Assembly (NCBI GenBank): GCA_963855995.1
Contig: OY979717.1
Span: 64,766,243-64,830,242, forward strand
Length of the DNA stretch: 64,000 nt
Origin: Muricea muricata
Lineage: Eukaryota > Cnidaria > Anthozoa > Malacalcyonacea > Plexauridae
Direction: 5' to 3'
In this document: piece by piece, positions 14,133-27,127 of the stretch
Layout of the letters: every line of letters begins with the position of its first letter
How positions within the stretch are numbered: the first letter of the stretch is position 1
Position numbers and translations under genes: made by a program
Notes under the pieces: model-generated
Seen by the model: only the letters and a program-made list of their open reading frames with translations
Databases searched by the model: none
What the model was told of the DNA's origin: nothing

Positions 14133-14390
14133 GGTCATGGCTAAAGGGGATAGACGAGAGGTAGGTTTTCAAGATGGCGGCTGTTTTTCAAGATTCTTAA
14201 AACGAGAACGAATCAACAACCCAGCATTTATATCATTCCCAAGGCTCACCCTAACCTTACCCTGAACCTAATCCCAATTTAGGAATGCCATAAACGTCTG
14301 GTTGTTGATTTGTTCTCGTTTTAAAAATTTTAAAAAACATCCGCCATCATGAAAACCTATACCTCTCGTTCATCCCCTTTAGCCATGACC
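14133..14390. mobile_element. MULE-type MITE with perfect 10-bp target site duplication
   Basis: Inverted arms of about 95 bp (ggtcatggctaaaggggat at each end; both arms contain gatggcgg and tttaaaacgagaac-like blocks) flank a short spacer. The 258-bp element is bordered by exact direct repeats ataagcgtaa at 14123-14132 and 14391-14400. A 9-11-bp duplication plus long inverted repeats is typical of Mutator-like non-autonomous elements. Its ends differ from those of the large transposon at 52841-62973. Confidence 0.9.
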
Positions 14391-16357
14391 ATAAGCGTAA
14401 GCGTTAAACACAGAAGCGTTGTCCTTCTGCGTTTGTTCCTTTATCCTCACTTTTATACTTCTGCTTGGTGTTGCGCTTATGCTGATGTCTTTTGTCGTAC
14501 ACTTGACTTCACTGTTTTTTATGAACGTCTAGTGGTCGATCCGATTTAGTGTTTTAACGCGCGAACTTAAAATCTACATCTCAGTTATGCGTTGTAATTT
14601 AAAACGTACATGACCATGTTATTGCCACTTCTATTCCAAGAATGAACCTGGTACCAGATAAAGGGTGCAAGGTTGTTTTCCGAGCAAAAGGATAGCTTTG
14701 CGCAAGCGTGAATCTCAAAGACTTTTTCAGTTAGTTACATTGTGAAAGATATGAAAATGTAAATTAGATATGCGAAACAGCCAACTTCAATATGACGTAA
14801 TCAGATAATGTAATAAACGAGAAAAATAAATCGTAGTAGAAAGCGAGAAGGAAAGGAGTGTGACCTTGCCAATAATTTCTCGATGTTTCAGCAGAAGAAA
14901 TCAATTTTTATAGTACCTGCATAATGTCGTATATCAAATGAGATTTTTAGGGAGGACGCATTATAATTTAATGTCTTCCTCGACCAAGACTTGCACAATC
15001 AGTCTTTCGTAGTCTTAAAGGGGCAGTGTCACGCTACTTCTCCCAAAAATGTATTTTGTTCCAAAACTGGACCGAAAATTTCTAAAATATGCAAATACAT
15101 TCGGTTACAATATACGACTAACGTTACTTACATTAAAGATCCAACCGGAAAGTTTAGACGGATTTTTGTCACAACTTAATCATGACTATCCATACTTCCA
15201 CACAACGTTGTTGCATTTGTTATTAACTTATTGTGTCCTTGGAACCTATCCTTCAATTCAACCGACTGTAATTTAATCTGTCACATTTTTACCAAGGGGA
15301 CTAAACGTTTGTATTAAAAAGTTCATTTCAAAAAATGAAGACCAAACGCTCTTTCTTGAAAGTCACTCTAAATAATGCATTGACTTTCTTCGAAAGGAAT
15401 ATTGATTTCATCATATTGCACCACGGTGCTAAAAACAGTCTATTTTACGAGCTATATTTTTTGAGATGTATGAAAATTAAGATAGTATAGAGCTTTACAT
15501 ATTCGTAGTTTTTCCATGATGAAAGTCCTAGCTGAACAGCTATTTGTTGTGTATTACAGGTTACGTCGAATGCGAATTGTAGAAACCTAAATATTGCAGG
15601 CTGTCTAGAAAAATTTAATTTGAAATCCTTCAGTAAATGTGCTGTGTTATACTTACAAAGCAGTCTATATATAATACAATAACTAGTAGAAAGCTTTTTG
15701 AAGTCTCATTTCCTGCGTTTATTAGACCTCATCTTAGCATAAATACCGCAAGCAAACACTATACATTAATAATGACTTGGCTGTCAAATTTAATGACTCA
15801 GTTTCCTATGGACACAATTTGAACATATGAAAATAAGGATGTCTGTTCTCGCATAATGTATTATTTAGTCTTTTTGGCATACTTATCAATTATCCTTTGC
15901 GGCTTTCAGTCACAGACCACATCATAAAATTTTCGTTCTGCAAATGATCCTAATACACACTGGCGAATAAACGCCTTGAATTTCAGAAACGCCCCCATAT
16001 TGTATTTAATTAACGTTTCTTTCTGAAAACACCTGTCTAACTGACGTGCTTTCCACGAATTGCGGAGAAAACGAGATAGCACTTGTTATAATAAAATCGT
16101 GTTAAACTGGTAATGGCACGAAATTGTTGAGATTTTTTCAAAACATAAAAATTCAATCTTTTCTGATAATCGTTCTTTTCTATGTACACTAAATCCCAAA
16201 TCACAATCACAAGCACAGATGACCCTCGATCCCTCTCACACTGTTGTTCACACATGCACCAACTCTAAATTCTGTCAACTTACAATTATATACATTATGA
16301 TTCCATCTCTGGCATGCAAGTATTGTCTCAAAACTAATGTTGTCATGGTAACATAGT

Positions 16358-16413
16358 GAACCATTCCCCGATTGTTTTCGAACTTAAAAGTTTGTCTAAT
16401 TGGGGAATGGTCC
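16358..16413. repeat. Short hairpin repeat
   Basis: Inverted repeat with gaaccattccccgatt on one side and aattggggaatggtcc on the other. Probably a small MITE remnant. Confidence 0.5.
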
Positions 16414-16439
16414 ATTAACTAACAAAAATATTTGACACA

Positions 16440-16990
16440 CTCCCTCTATTTGTCTCGGCATTCGATAAAGTAAGTCATGCTAAGCTTCTACATCAACTAC
16501 GTCATTTGGATTTGGAGCCAGCAACATCAAAAGTTCCAGTTGTACGAAAACCACCTTTCCAATTCCGGGAAACGCATCAAATATCGCAACCTTTGCGAAT
16601 GATACAAAGATCTTCAGAACCGTAAGCTTCTCACTCAGAGGATCTTCGCTACCGGAGGACCTTGGAAATTTCGAAGTGTGTTTCAACAATGTCAATCTAG
16701 AGCCCAATGTTGAAAAGTGCAAAATACTAAGAATTATCCAAAGCAGAAAAAGATAGAATACCCTTATAAGCTACACAACACTGTATCAGGAAACATAGAT
16801 TTTGAACGTGATTTGGGAGTGTGGACTTTATCTAGCCTTACCTAGTCAAAACATGTTGAATGTCAGTGGATACAAGCATGTAAGAATTTAGGATTTATAA
16901 GAAGATCAACGCTGGACATAAAAACTATATCCATTCGTCGTATTATCATATCCCATGCATTTCACTGTTATATTTGCAACTGAAGTTTGT
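16440..16990 (+). pseudogene. Degraded LINE reverse transcriptase fragment
   Basis: Pieces in shifting frames match the RT core and its C-terminal end: FDKVSHAKLLHQLRHL near 16465-16510, then YKLHNTV, ERDLGVWTLSSLT, SKHVE and LGFIRRSTLDIKTISIRR near 16765-16945. Stops and frame changes are frequent and the middle is unrecognisable, so it is dead. Family looks like CR1/L2. Confidence 0.75.
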
Positions 16991-17885
16991 GCATGAATGC
17001 TTAACATGATTCATTGTTAAATTGCACATATTATTTCTATCATTTTTTATCCCATGACTCGAGCAATAAAATAACAGCAATGTAAGAGTAGAAGTAAGAA
17101 ATAATTAGACTCTTCCGGGGTAATTATAACTTGCCTTCAAATTAACACAAACTTTGTTGAAACTGCGACAGCGTTACAGACCATAGTCATAATGTTAATG
17201 TTATACTGTTATAGCCATAGATAAGGGAAAAACAGTTATAATAAAGTGTTGAAGAGACAGCATCATTTTCAAGAGGTGAGATATAGCATATCTTGAAAAA
17301 TAGATGAGCGACATTCATGCACACAAACAAGCCTTCAAAATAAAATATGAACTGAAATTATGCATCATGAACACAAAAAAATATTATTATGTATTACACA
17401 ATATTTACAGTACTTTTAGGAATGTTCAAGAACAGTATTCCTCAATATAGCAAAATTATGATTTGCTTTGCATAGTCTAAATGTTCATGCATGTGTGATG
17501 TGTGAACTGGTGTCAAACGCGCAGTGCATAAGATGCAACGTTGGATCGATTGAAAAATTGAATTGTTAGAAATACGCCTATTGACCAGTCCTTGACTCAT
17601 CTGTGAATGATTCTTGTCAGCTTTATAGTAAACTTGATAAAGTTACGTGGATATACTTTATTACCGTCATATGCATGACGAGTGACGGTGATGCAAGCTG
17701 ACATTGTTTACAATGTCTGTCGCTAGAGCTTTCATGTACAGAAAAAAATCCCAGAAGCAAAAGTAAAATTTGATGAACTTGCTTCGCAATTTCTTGTTGA
17801 GAATATTTTTATTGAATACCAGAAACGCATACGCCACACTACCACCCTTCTCTAAGTATAAAAAAAGGCGGTTTAATTAAAAAAG

Positions 17886-17940
17886 ACCCTAAAATCTGGG
17901 GCTTCACGTGACCAGCTCCAACCAGGGTTTTCCTGTGAAG
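17886..17940 (+). repeat. Dispersed repeat fragment (aaaatctggg...cacgtgaccagct)
   Basis: Shares aaaatctggg, cacgtgaccagct and ccagggt blocks with 43585-43690 in the same orientation. Confidence 0.5.
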
Positions 17941-18826
17941 GATATATCTTACTCTAGGTCCAACTTTGGTGCATGCCAATTGGTATCTCTCTTTTATTTC
18001 TAGTACAGCACACTAGGCGTCATTGCGTCAATATAATTGACAAGGTATATTGGAAATAATGACAAGTTATATTGGAAAATCCGGACACGGACACGCACAC
18101 ATGAAAAGACGGGAAGTTATGGAAAAAGACGGGAAAGACCGACACAAAGCATTTAAAACGATTATTTCAACCATTATTTTGAACTTATTAGCATATAAAC
18201 ATAGATCTTTATATGGATACTCGAAATGCAGCGCAGTAACAAATCACAATGCAAATAACGAGTACTTTATTACCGTAATAATTGACTTGTGCAAACCCCT
18301 TTATCTCATAACCCTGATGAAAATTTTGAGTCGGCAGTTGATTGATAATCGAACTTTGGAGTGCTCACTATTTAATCCAGGCTCAAAATTTGATATGTAA
18401 CGTGATGTATAGGAGGTCTCATTCACTCATTCAGGCCTGTTCAAAATGCGTTTTGGTTGACATTTCGATACGTTTTCCCGTTCGCAAGCCGCATTGAACT
18501 GATACGCTTGGCGTATTCATCGAAAGTACACCGCTCAGATGACAAGCGAAATAAAAACGTATGCGACGCGCTTATCGCATTCGCGTGGAAAGCCGAAAGA
18601 CACAGCGTTGTAAAAAAGATGACATGCGTTCTCGAATGACCACGCTGAATTCTCGGTCTGGCGCCGGACATGATCTTAGCTTATGCTTACAAAGTTGGCT
18701 TTGCTCTACCATTTATCAGGCATGTCACATATGCATAAATAAATCTATAAATGATATGATAATAAATAATAATATATATATAGGTTATCATATGAGGGGC
18801 GAGGTGATATCAGTCTTATTACTTGA

Positions 18827-18970
18827 GGGACGATATTATAAAATATCAAAAAATTGCCTTAACACAAACGAATTAACAAAAACAAACGCCAAATATCTAT
18901 AGGGACGATATCATAAAATATCAAAAAATAGACTTAACACAGACGAATTAACAAAAACGAACAAAGAATA
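18827..18970 (+). repeat. Tandem duplication, ~75-bp unit, two copies
   Basis: The unit starting gggacgatattataaaatat at 18827 is repeated at 18902 (gggacgatatcataaaatat) with aacgaattaacaaaaac in both. A few substitutions separate the copies. Confidence 0.85.
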
Positions 18971-19169
18971 ACTTACCTTTAAATAGCTGCCAGTTTCTGT
19001 GTGATTTTCTCATTCTAAAATGTTTTTAAATCATTTATTTTGTAAAATTTCACGTCGACAATCCTTCGGTCTGACGCCATCTTTGTTTCGGCAGCGACAA
19101 ATTTAGCGGGACAAAAAGCGGATACCAGGGACAAAAAGCGATATTAGGGACCAGTGAATTGTAATACAA

Positions 19170-19790
19170 CTGGAACGCTAACTCAATACAAAAGTTCAGT
19201 TGATAGCTGAAGCCAAGAAAGCCAAGATAGTTTTTCTGAGTTTTGAGACGAAATACTTGACGCCAAAGATCGGACTGTGTGTCAAATTAAAGCTATTAAA
19301 AAGTTACATTTAATATTAAAAATTTAAGACTTTAGAAATAAAAGAAATGCCTAAAAAATGCGAAAACAACTTCAATTTTGAAAAATACGGCAAATTTTCC
19401 TTCAAAGTTTAAGGTGTTTGTTTTCAGTGGCGGATCTAGCGTAAGTCAAAATAAATTACCACAGCTCATTCTAGGATGCATTTACATTTTAAAATACCTT
19501 CAAAGCAACTTCATTGGTTAGATTTTATTCTTTTGAAATTCATAACCTATGACATTGTTATAAAGTTATTTTGAATTTAAAATTGAGCTGCTATAATTTA
19601 TTTTGACTTACCCTGGATCCGCCACTGTTTGTTTTTCATCTGAAGCCTCAAAATTTTTACACCGAATACAACTTTTAATAGCTTTCATTTGATATACGAC
19701 CCATTTTGTCACGTTTAGTATTTCAACTCAAGACTCAAAAAAACTGAATCAAATTGACTTCAATTTCCCCCCCCTGACTTATCGTTCCAG
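19170..19790. mobile_element. Foldback TIR element carrying a nested hAT MITE
   Basis: Ends ctggaacgctaactca and tgacttatcgttccag are inverted copies. Similarity continues inward (gagttttgagacgaaatact against a related block near 19710-19735, and agctattaaaa in both arms). The element is split by the MITE at 19425-19627; without it the length is about 410 bp. Confidence 0.7.
19425..19627. mobile_element. hAT-type MITE with perfect 8-bp target duplication
   Basis: The 203-bp element begins cagtggcggatctag and ends ctggatccgccactg. The inverted repeats extend through taagtcaaaataaatta. Direct repeats tttgtttt at 19417-19424 and 19628-19635 are exact. The CAGTGGCGGATC end and an 8-bp duplication are typical of hAT elements. 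It sits inside the element at 19170-19790, so it inserted later. Confidence 0.9.
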
Positions 19791-19883
19791 TTTACTTATA
19801 GTTCAATGTTAGGGACATATCGTTTTTATATCACCACCCTGTTATCGCCCTCACAAGCCCCAAGTATGTGATAAGATGATTTA

Positions 19884-20060
19884 TAATGTAGCATTTGTGA
19901 ATCCTGAACGCTAATTGGTTAAGAGCCGTGTTTAAACAACTCAATGTAAACACGGAAAATTTCCCGCCACTTGTAAACGCGGAATTTTTTTGCATCCTTC
20001 GGGCTTTTGACATTGCTATATTATAAAAATATTATAAAACATTTTTCCGTGTTGATATAT
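19884..20060 (+). repeat. Dispersed repeat, copy 1 (second copy 61441-61634)
   Basis: Blocks tagcatttgtgaat, tgaacgctaattggttaaga, aactcaatgtaaacac and cggaaaattt are shared with the reverse complement of 61441-61634. The end atatcaacacggaaaaatg also recurs at about 23976-24005. Non-coding. Confidence 0.7.
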
Positions 20061-20063
20061 TAT

Positions 20064-20658
20064 TATAGAGATTACTGCATGGTTGGCGAGTGGGCACGAT
20101 TTTTATGAACGAGTTGTGAAAGATTGCTAAACGAACGAGTGAGCGCAGCAAACGAGTGAGTTTAGCAATCTTTCACAACAAGTGCATAATAAAAATCGCA
20201 CAAACGAGCCAAACATGCAGTAATTTGTCATGCCAAACATATAGAGATTATTTTAAAACTGGAAACCTATCAAAGGCGAACAATGTCGAAACACTGAAAA
20301 TGTTGAACTCTCAAAACAGAATCATACCATTTGTTTCTCCGTTATTTGGCCTAAATAGTGAGTCAAAGCTGTTTTTCTTTCCGTTTCATGTTTTTTATTG
20401 TGGAAACTCTTCTTGTTTCAGACATAAAAGCCAAATACTCTTTCGCTCCTTCTCCAACACGGCGGCCATGTTGTAACCAAAATGACGACACGATTTTCTT
20501 CACTAGTGAGAAAAACCGTATAGCCTATCAAAATGCTGATACGATCAGTGAACTGAATATAACGATACGATCGTACGGCCAATGAAAACGCTTATTCGCT
20601 TCTCCACAATGGAAATACGATTTTTATTTCTCCCATTTACCTGGCGTAAATCTCTATA
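20064..20658 (+). mobile_element. ~600-bp dispersed element, copy 1
   Basis: Co-linear with 34938-35484. Both start with tatagagatt-like sequence, carry an early hairpin (cgatttttatg...cataataaaaatcg), share caacacggcggccatgttgt, and end in taaatctctata. The short inverted ends (tatagagat/atctctata) suggest a non-autonomous DNA transposon. Confidence 0.8.
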
Positions 20659-20668
20659 TGTATGGCAT

Positions 20669-20760
20669 AAACAGTCACATCAACACTCGTGGAAATTGGA
20701 GAAACTCGAAAATTGTGTTTCTCGTTTTTCCAATTTCCACTCGTGTTGATATAACTGTTT
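20669..20760. repeat. 92-bp palindromic hairpin MITE
   Basis: Arms aaacagt...atcaacactcgtggaaat and atttccactcgtgttgat...actgttt fold into a near-perfect hairpin. Confidence 0.8.
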
Positions 20761-21573
20761 ATTTTTTTATTTGTGCACGACTAGAGTTATTTTGTGATTT
20801 CCTGCAATTTGATTGGCTGCACGAGCGGGCGGCTTTTTACGATATCTTGGCCCGCGGGCCAAAAGAGTTATTTTTTTTAAAACAGACCAAGGAGTGGAGC
20901 TGATTGTTGAACTTGAATAAAAGTGTCTAAAAGCCAAAAAACAATCTAACAAAATTAAAGATAGGAAATAGACTGAACTGACTTCAGCAGATGTCTTTTG
21001 AAGATTAAAGTTTACTTGAAACAACGAAAAAAACGGTAGAATTTATAACAAAATTTTACAAACAAAGTCGAGCAAAGCCGTACATGTAAAAGCCGGCGTA
21101 CATATTATACACGGTACTCATCCAAAAGTAAAAAGCACACATTGAAATAAACAGTGAAACACACAAAAACCCAAAAATAATACTGTTTAGTAACACTTTG
21201 ACAACTAACCTGCAGTTTAAAGTTGATTCCTGGACTTAAAATTTTATTATTAAATGTTGTCAAAAGCTAAATCTGATTTTCGCTTATCGAAAATCAAACT
21301 TTCTGTGTCAAAACGCATATTTCAACCCTGTTTGTTTTGTAAAACGAACGATAAAATAAAAAATCGTATTAACTCACCTTTTTCATTACCGTATTGAGTA
21401 TAAAAACATCAGTAGCACAGAAAGTATAGTCTTCGTTTTAGCTGTTTGTCAGCCATGCTTGAATAAATATTGAAGTAAAGTAACAAACTAGCTGATCTCA
21501 AAGCATGTTCACAACACTGGATTTTCGTAAGGGTTTAATCATGCATCACGCAGAAAAAAATAAAAACGTTACT

Positions 21574-23963
21574 TACCGTTTCGGTCGGTCCGTACTGAAA
21601 AATATTTTGTCTCGGTCTCAAAAACGTCCCTCGGCCTTCGGCCTAGGGCCGTTTTTGAGACCTCGACAAAATATTTTTCCAGTATAGTCCAGGACCTGTA
21701 TAGGAGTTTGTATGCATTTCATTTGCCACAAGTAATCTCAACTGTTTTAGGGTAAAACGACCATGCCGATCAACATGGCATATGTGCCAAAACCCGAATC
21801 CGGGGCGAAAGTCCTCAAAATGACTCCGCCTTGAAACGGCAGTGTCGACATAGCTCTAACCTCAGACCAATGCGAGCAACGGCCTTTCTGAAGTGCCTAT
21901 AATGTTTAGAAGGGTTGTTTATAGGGGTGGTTATTAGAAGCAAAATATTGCCTAACTGTAATATTTTCCAAGAAAATCATCATTCAACATGCCTGGTCAG
22001 CAGCTAATTATGCATAAAATCACTAAAATTGCTGGCAGAAATTAAATTTTCATATTTCCTAAAAAAAATTATTATAACATGAAAAACCATGTTCAATTGA
22101 ATCAAATTCTTACAGATTTCAAAAGGATTGACCCTATTTTGTTGATATACAAGACATTGTATTTCACTTACCCCCCGCAAAAACACGATTCCAGCCATAT
22201 TTTCCATCTTGTTCGCTTTTTTATCGCCGAGTAGCGGAAGTCTCATACAATTCTTGTACTTTCCCATAATCACAGATGACTAAAGAACAACTCATCCCAT
22301 TTTCGACTTGTTCTGAGACTGTGCTGTCTACTTTATCCTCGATTTTGTATCCTCGACAATTAGCCAAAATTGCCGCCATTACGAAGTCTTGTCGCTTTTG
22401 TGTCCGATAAATGTGACTTCTTCGTCCTTATGTGTATTTATATTAAGTAATCCAACAGCACTTTATACTACTGAATTTCTAAAGGTAATTTTGTAAACTT
22501 CTATCAATTTTCAATATAAAAATCCACCCACATAAAATCGAGTGTCTTCAAGCTTCGAAATATTTTGAAAGTCACGGGCAATCATCACGAAAATTCCTCG
22601 TGGGCGATCATACCGGGGGAGTGAATATTTTCACGAATACGTTTGCTCGTTTCCACAGCAAGCCAAGTAAACATTTCATATTATTCTATGTTCATGTATA
22701 TTTGCGTATTGTTTTGTTTTTAAGCTTCAACTAAAAGAAAATCAGACAGACTTACGCATTTCCCCATTTTTATTTAAAGGGCGATTTTTATTATGCCAAA
22801 GTGTAAAATAACTAAGCGTCTAAGCCACTAAAAGCCACTATTAGCCCACTAAGATTTTAAAATTGAAACGTACGTATCTGCACTGGCATAGCCCTCAAAA
22901 TAAACATGGGAGAAATGCATAACTGTCAGATTTTCTTGTAGTTAAAGCTTAAAAACAAAATAGTACGCAAATATAAACATGCAAACGCATTCGTGAAAAT
23001 ATTCACTCCCTCCGGTATGGTCGCCCACGAGGAATTTTCGTGACGATTGCGCGTGACTTTCAAATTATTTTGAAGCTCGAAGAGACTCGATTTTATGTGG
23101 GTGGATTTTTATATTGAAATTTGATCAAATTTAACAAAATGACCTTCAGAAATTCAATAGTATAAAGTATTGTTGGATTACATAGTATAAATACACACAA
23201 AGACGAAGAAGTCACATTTATTGGACAGAAAAGCGGCAAGACTTCGTAATGGCGGCAATTTTGGCTAATTGTCGAGGATGGAAAATCGGAGATAAAGTAG
23301 ATGGCACAGGCTCAGAACAAGTCGAAACTGGGCTGAATTTTTCTTTAGTCATCTGTGATTACGGAAAAGTGCAAGAATTGTGTGAGACTTCGGCTGGTCG
23401 GCGATAAAAAAGCAAACAAGACGGAAAATATGGCTGAAATCGTGTTTTTGCGGGGGGTAAGTGAAATACAGTGCCTTGTATATCAACAAGATAATGTCAA
23501 TCCTTTTGAAATCTGCAAGAATTGGATACAATTGAACATGGTTTTTCATGTTATAATAATTTTTTTTAGGAAATATGAAAATTTAATTTCTGCCAGCAAT
23601 TTTAATGATTTTATGCATAATTAGCTGCTGACCTAGCATGTTGAGTGGTGATTTTCTTGGAAAATATTATAGTTAGGCAATGTTTTGCTTCTAATAACCA
23701 CCCCCATAAGCAACTTTTCTAAACACTATAGGCACTTCAGAAATGCTGTTGCTTGCATTGGTCTGAGGTTAGAGCTATGTCGACACTGCCGTTTCAAGGC
23801 GGAGTCATTTTGAGGACTTTCGCCCCGGATTCAGGTTTTGGCACATATGCCATGTTGACCGGCATGGTCATTTTACCCTAAAACAGTTGAGATTACTTGT
23901 GGCAAATGAAATGCATACAAACTCCTATACAGGTCCTGGACTAGTACGGACCTCCCATCCGGT
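21574..23963. mobile_element. 2.4-kb foldback element (two ~1.05-kb inverted arms)
   Basis: The left arm (about 21685-22783) is the inverted copy of the right arm (about 22890-23946), with a spacer of about 105 bp. Identity is high throughout, from tccaggacctgtatagg at the outside to aagctt...gaaaatc near the centre. The outermost sequence, ttaccg...ggtccgtac, is also shared. Both arms carry the same short open frame (22273-22004 minus; 23355-23624 plus) with GDKKANK and VFLRG followed by gtaagt, which may be an exon remnant. It is either one element with very long inverted repeats or two copies inserted head to head. Confidence 0.85.
21595..21682. mobile_element. 88-bp hairpin MITE with TA duplication, inserted in one foldback arm
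   Basis: Begins ctgaaaaatattttgtc and ends gacaaaatatttttccag, with TA on both sides. The equivalent place in the other arm (near 23940-23950) lacks it, giving a filled and an empty site side by side. Palindrome plus TA target suggests a Tc1/mariner-type MITE. Confidence 0.85.
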
Positions 23964-26900
23964 AAATAACATATATATATCAACACGGAAAAATGTTTTA
24001 TATTTCTTAAACATCAATAAACTGCAGGCTTGTAATCATCCGTCGCGGTTTTGAGGTAAAGGGGCTCGCTCTGATCAAGCATTACAGTAATTAATTTCTA
24101 TTTATTTGCGTTATTATATGTTGCTGCCTCGCATTTCAAGCATCTATGTAAAGAACTATGTATATTCATGTAGTTATAATTTTCAAATAATCGTTTTAAA
24201 TGCTTTGTGTTCGTTTTTTTTATATGTGTCCGTGTGTACGTGTCCACCTGTCCGTGCCCACATTTTCTATTATACGGAGGACACGATGAACCTAGAGTCG
24301 TCTTTCTGTTTATTTCAAGTTGTAAGACGTGACGGGTTTTAAATTAGCACTGTTTGTCGTCTTTTGTATCACAAGTTAAATTTCCATGTCTCATTCCTTA
24401 TGAATCTTGGACAACTGTTTACCAGAGTTTATCTTAAACTCCACATCGAGAATTCGAGATTAATTTAGCGACACATGACCCTACAATACTCTAACGCTCA
24501 TCGATAACGCTGGTATTGCCGTGTGAGTGCAGATCAACACATCGTTTAAACTCCAATTCCACAATTTTAACGTGTATACCTAAACGGCAGGAAAGTTCTT
24601 CGCGCAAAATTAAATTCTTACCCAAAAATGTCACAGGATAACCAATTTTGACGAATTCTATCGCGAAAGATTGACGCAATGAATTACGTATTGGAGAATG
24701 TTTCTTTTTTACAACCATTCTAGAAGCTTGATCAATGTCTTTATTTATATATCCCTGTATATAGCCTATAATTTGTATATTCCTGCAAACCTTATAGTTT
24801 TAACGTCCGGTGTTAGCAGTTTTATTGACCACGGACTGAACGCCTGAGTATAAGCGCCGTCTCCTATTCTGTGGTGCCAAATAAACTTTCGGTCTTTGTC
24901 AGATCATTTATGATTGGAGTTGAACCCAGTATCGATTTTTATTTTTCATGGTTAGTTGCTGGTGCTGCCAGTAGAAACAAAGAGTTCGATTCCACGATGC
25001 AAATATATAAAAAAACAAACACAAGTCCAGTATTTATTTCAATACAGACCTATCCCATACCCGCTGTGTGATAACACTGAACCAATTATCTGATCTATTG
25101 AAAAATCAAGGTTAAAAAATAAAAGATTAACCTCAAGGTGTAAATATATCAGGTGTATAGTATTACTATGGGGGGAAATACTCACCAAATATGCTAGCAA
25201 TGATAGCGCTAAGTTATAGCAACGTATTGTTTCGTCTGTTTGATGGTACGGAGGGAGAAACATAGTTTGAAAGTGAATGGTCGATGAGCGAATGATACTA
25301 TGGCTTAAGGGAGCAATTCAATAATCAATCCGCAGGTAAAATACATAATTCCGAGTCCTAAACATTTCAGCGTGTAAGATGTCCGATCACCCATGGTGAT
25401 CTTTATGAATAATGTATGATTATTGTCAAATGACAGATTAAAGAGTTGTTCGGCTGCAAAATCGTTTGCAAACGCACTCCAAGAAATTTTCCGACCGAAC
25501 TGTGGTTATAGATTTAGGCACCACAAATGAACCATTTTATACTATAATTCATTTGTAAAATTTGAGATAATGTTAGTTTCTTTGGTTATATGTATGGCGT
25601 AGCCTTGATAGTGCTTGGCAGTGCACGGCTAGTCGAAATGACCTCGTGTTGGAAAATCAATATTTTTTCGTTTAAAGTGCGCAGTCGCGACATCAAACGG
25701 ATTATGTGGGCTCCGAATAGTGCGCAGTCGAATCGATATCCTTGACTGAAAGCACGTTGCTATAGCTTCAAATAGCTTCTGGTATTGGTTAGCCGTTATT
25801 TTTTATGCTTTCCCAACACAATCCCGAGTTTTATTGAAGTGAAAAATAAACAAATAGTCTTTTATTTTTTGACTGTGTAGCCTAAAATGGCCTCTGACCA
25901 TTCACGACTGTTATCTCTTATAAATTCTCATCTTCGTTCAACCCGACCTTAAAGTCGTTTTTTAAGACCAGCTCAGGTACTTATTGTATGGCAAAGCGAG
26001 TTGAGAAGCGCATAAGATTAAAGCTTGCGCTCATAAGTTTTGATAATATGCAGTTTTCAACTCGCTTAGTCGGGTAACTCGCCTTCATGTAGTAAGGACA
26101 GGCAATTTAACATTGTTGTGGTTTCGTATCCCACGCAATCTGGTGTAGTGAGAAATCTTCGCATGTAAGAAACTGCATCACGTGTAAGAAACTGTAGACT
26201 GCCTTTGGAGGAAATATTTCCTCGGTTACAACTGAACAGCCTCTTTTCAAAATGTTTGGTTCATTTGAAATCAAATAGCTTATCGAGTAAACGTTGTATG
26301 TGGTGTAAATAAGTGATTACGACATAATTATGTTACAGTCAGTAAGATTTAACTTTACTCTAGTTTCACTATAAACTGTTTTTCATGTGCGACGTAAATC
26401 GACACCAGACTTTGCACTTTGTTAGGGCATTATATCGATCGACCGCCATATGGCAGGATTAGTGATTTACGCCCGTCACGGCCCGTGTGCTCCCCCCCCC
26501 CCAACAAAAAGTCCCGTGTACGGCCCTGCTTCAAAATGTCGTTTAAATTCTTATCTGCAGCCAAGGAGTACCTCAAGAGTTTATGCAGGCTTGCGTGGCT
26601 TCGTGCACTAATTAACGTCAGTCGAAGGCGGAAACTCTTGACAGTTAGGGTCAGGGTTGGGGTTTTGAAGGTAACAAGACTTTCCGTCGACGTCAAAGCC
26701 TAATTACGTAAATTCAAAAACGTTACTATATGTTGCCAATATTTCAAAAATACAATACATGCAGTAGTCAGTTATTGAGCAGTAACCACTATGAGATTGA
26801 GCAAAATTATTTTTAATGTAGCATCTGAATCAGAGAACATTTGCTGAACTCCCGGTAGCTTCGGTGCAACACAGGACTGACATCATTGTAGGCTGTAAGT

Positions 26901-27127
26901 TTAAAACGTGTGTCGAGGGACGAGGAAGGTTTTATATTCACTTGTTTTAGACATCAGTTGCATGTTTAAATTTTGCAACCTTAATTTTTTATCTCTCGAA
27001 CACGCTGTCGGCTTGGGCTAAAACGATGTTGCCCGATTGAAACTGAAACAACGTGACAACCGCGGATATTGAGAAACATAACATTTTCTTTACCCATGGA
27101 CGACGTGACGAAAATTAGATTTTTAAA

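Larger units (their letters stand above)
9147..27127. other. 18-kb gene-poor, transposon-rich intergenic region
   Basis: No exon chain with coherent splice phases was found between genes A and B. The stretch holds the repeats listed individually below. Between them (about 9.4-10.7, 11.9-14.1, 14.4-16.3, 17.0-18.4 and 24.0-27.1 kb) I see only AT-rich sequence with scattered short frames that lack domain signatures. A small hairpin lies at 9353-9417 (tttatatcatataaagcc against its near-complement). Confidence 0.6.

Noticed and set aside
24926-25010. tRNA-like B-box (gagttcgattcc)
   Set aside because: No matching A-box or cloverleaf could be folded around it.
26419-26703. Overlapping ~90-codon frames on both strands near 26.5 kb
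   Set aside because: Mirror frames over a locally GC-richer patch with a C run; no recognisable protein and no splice partners.
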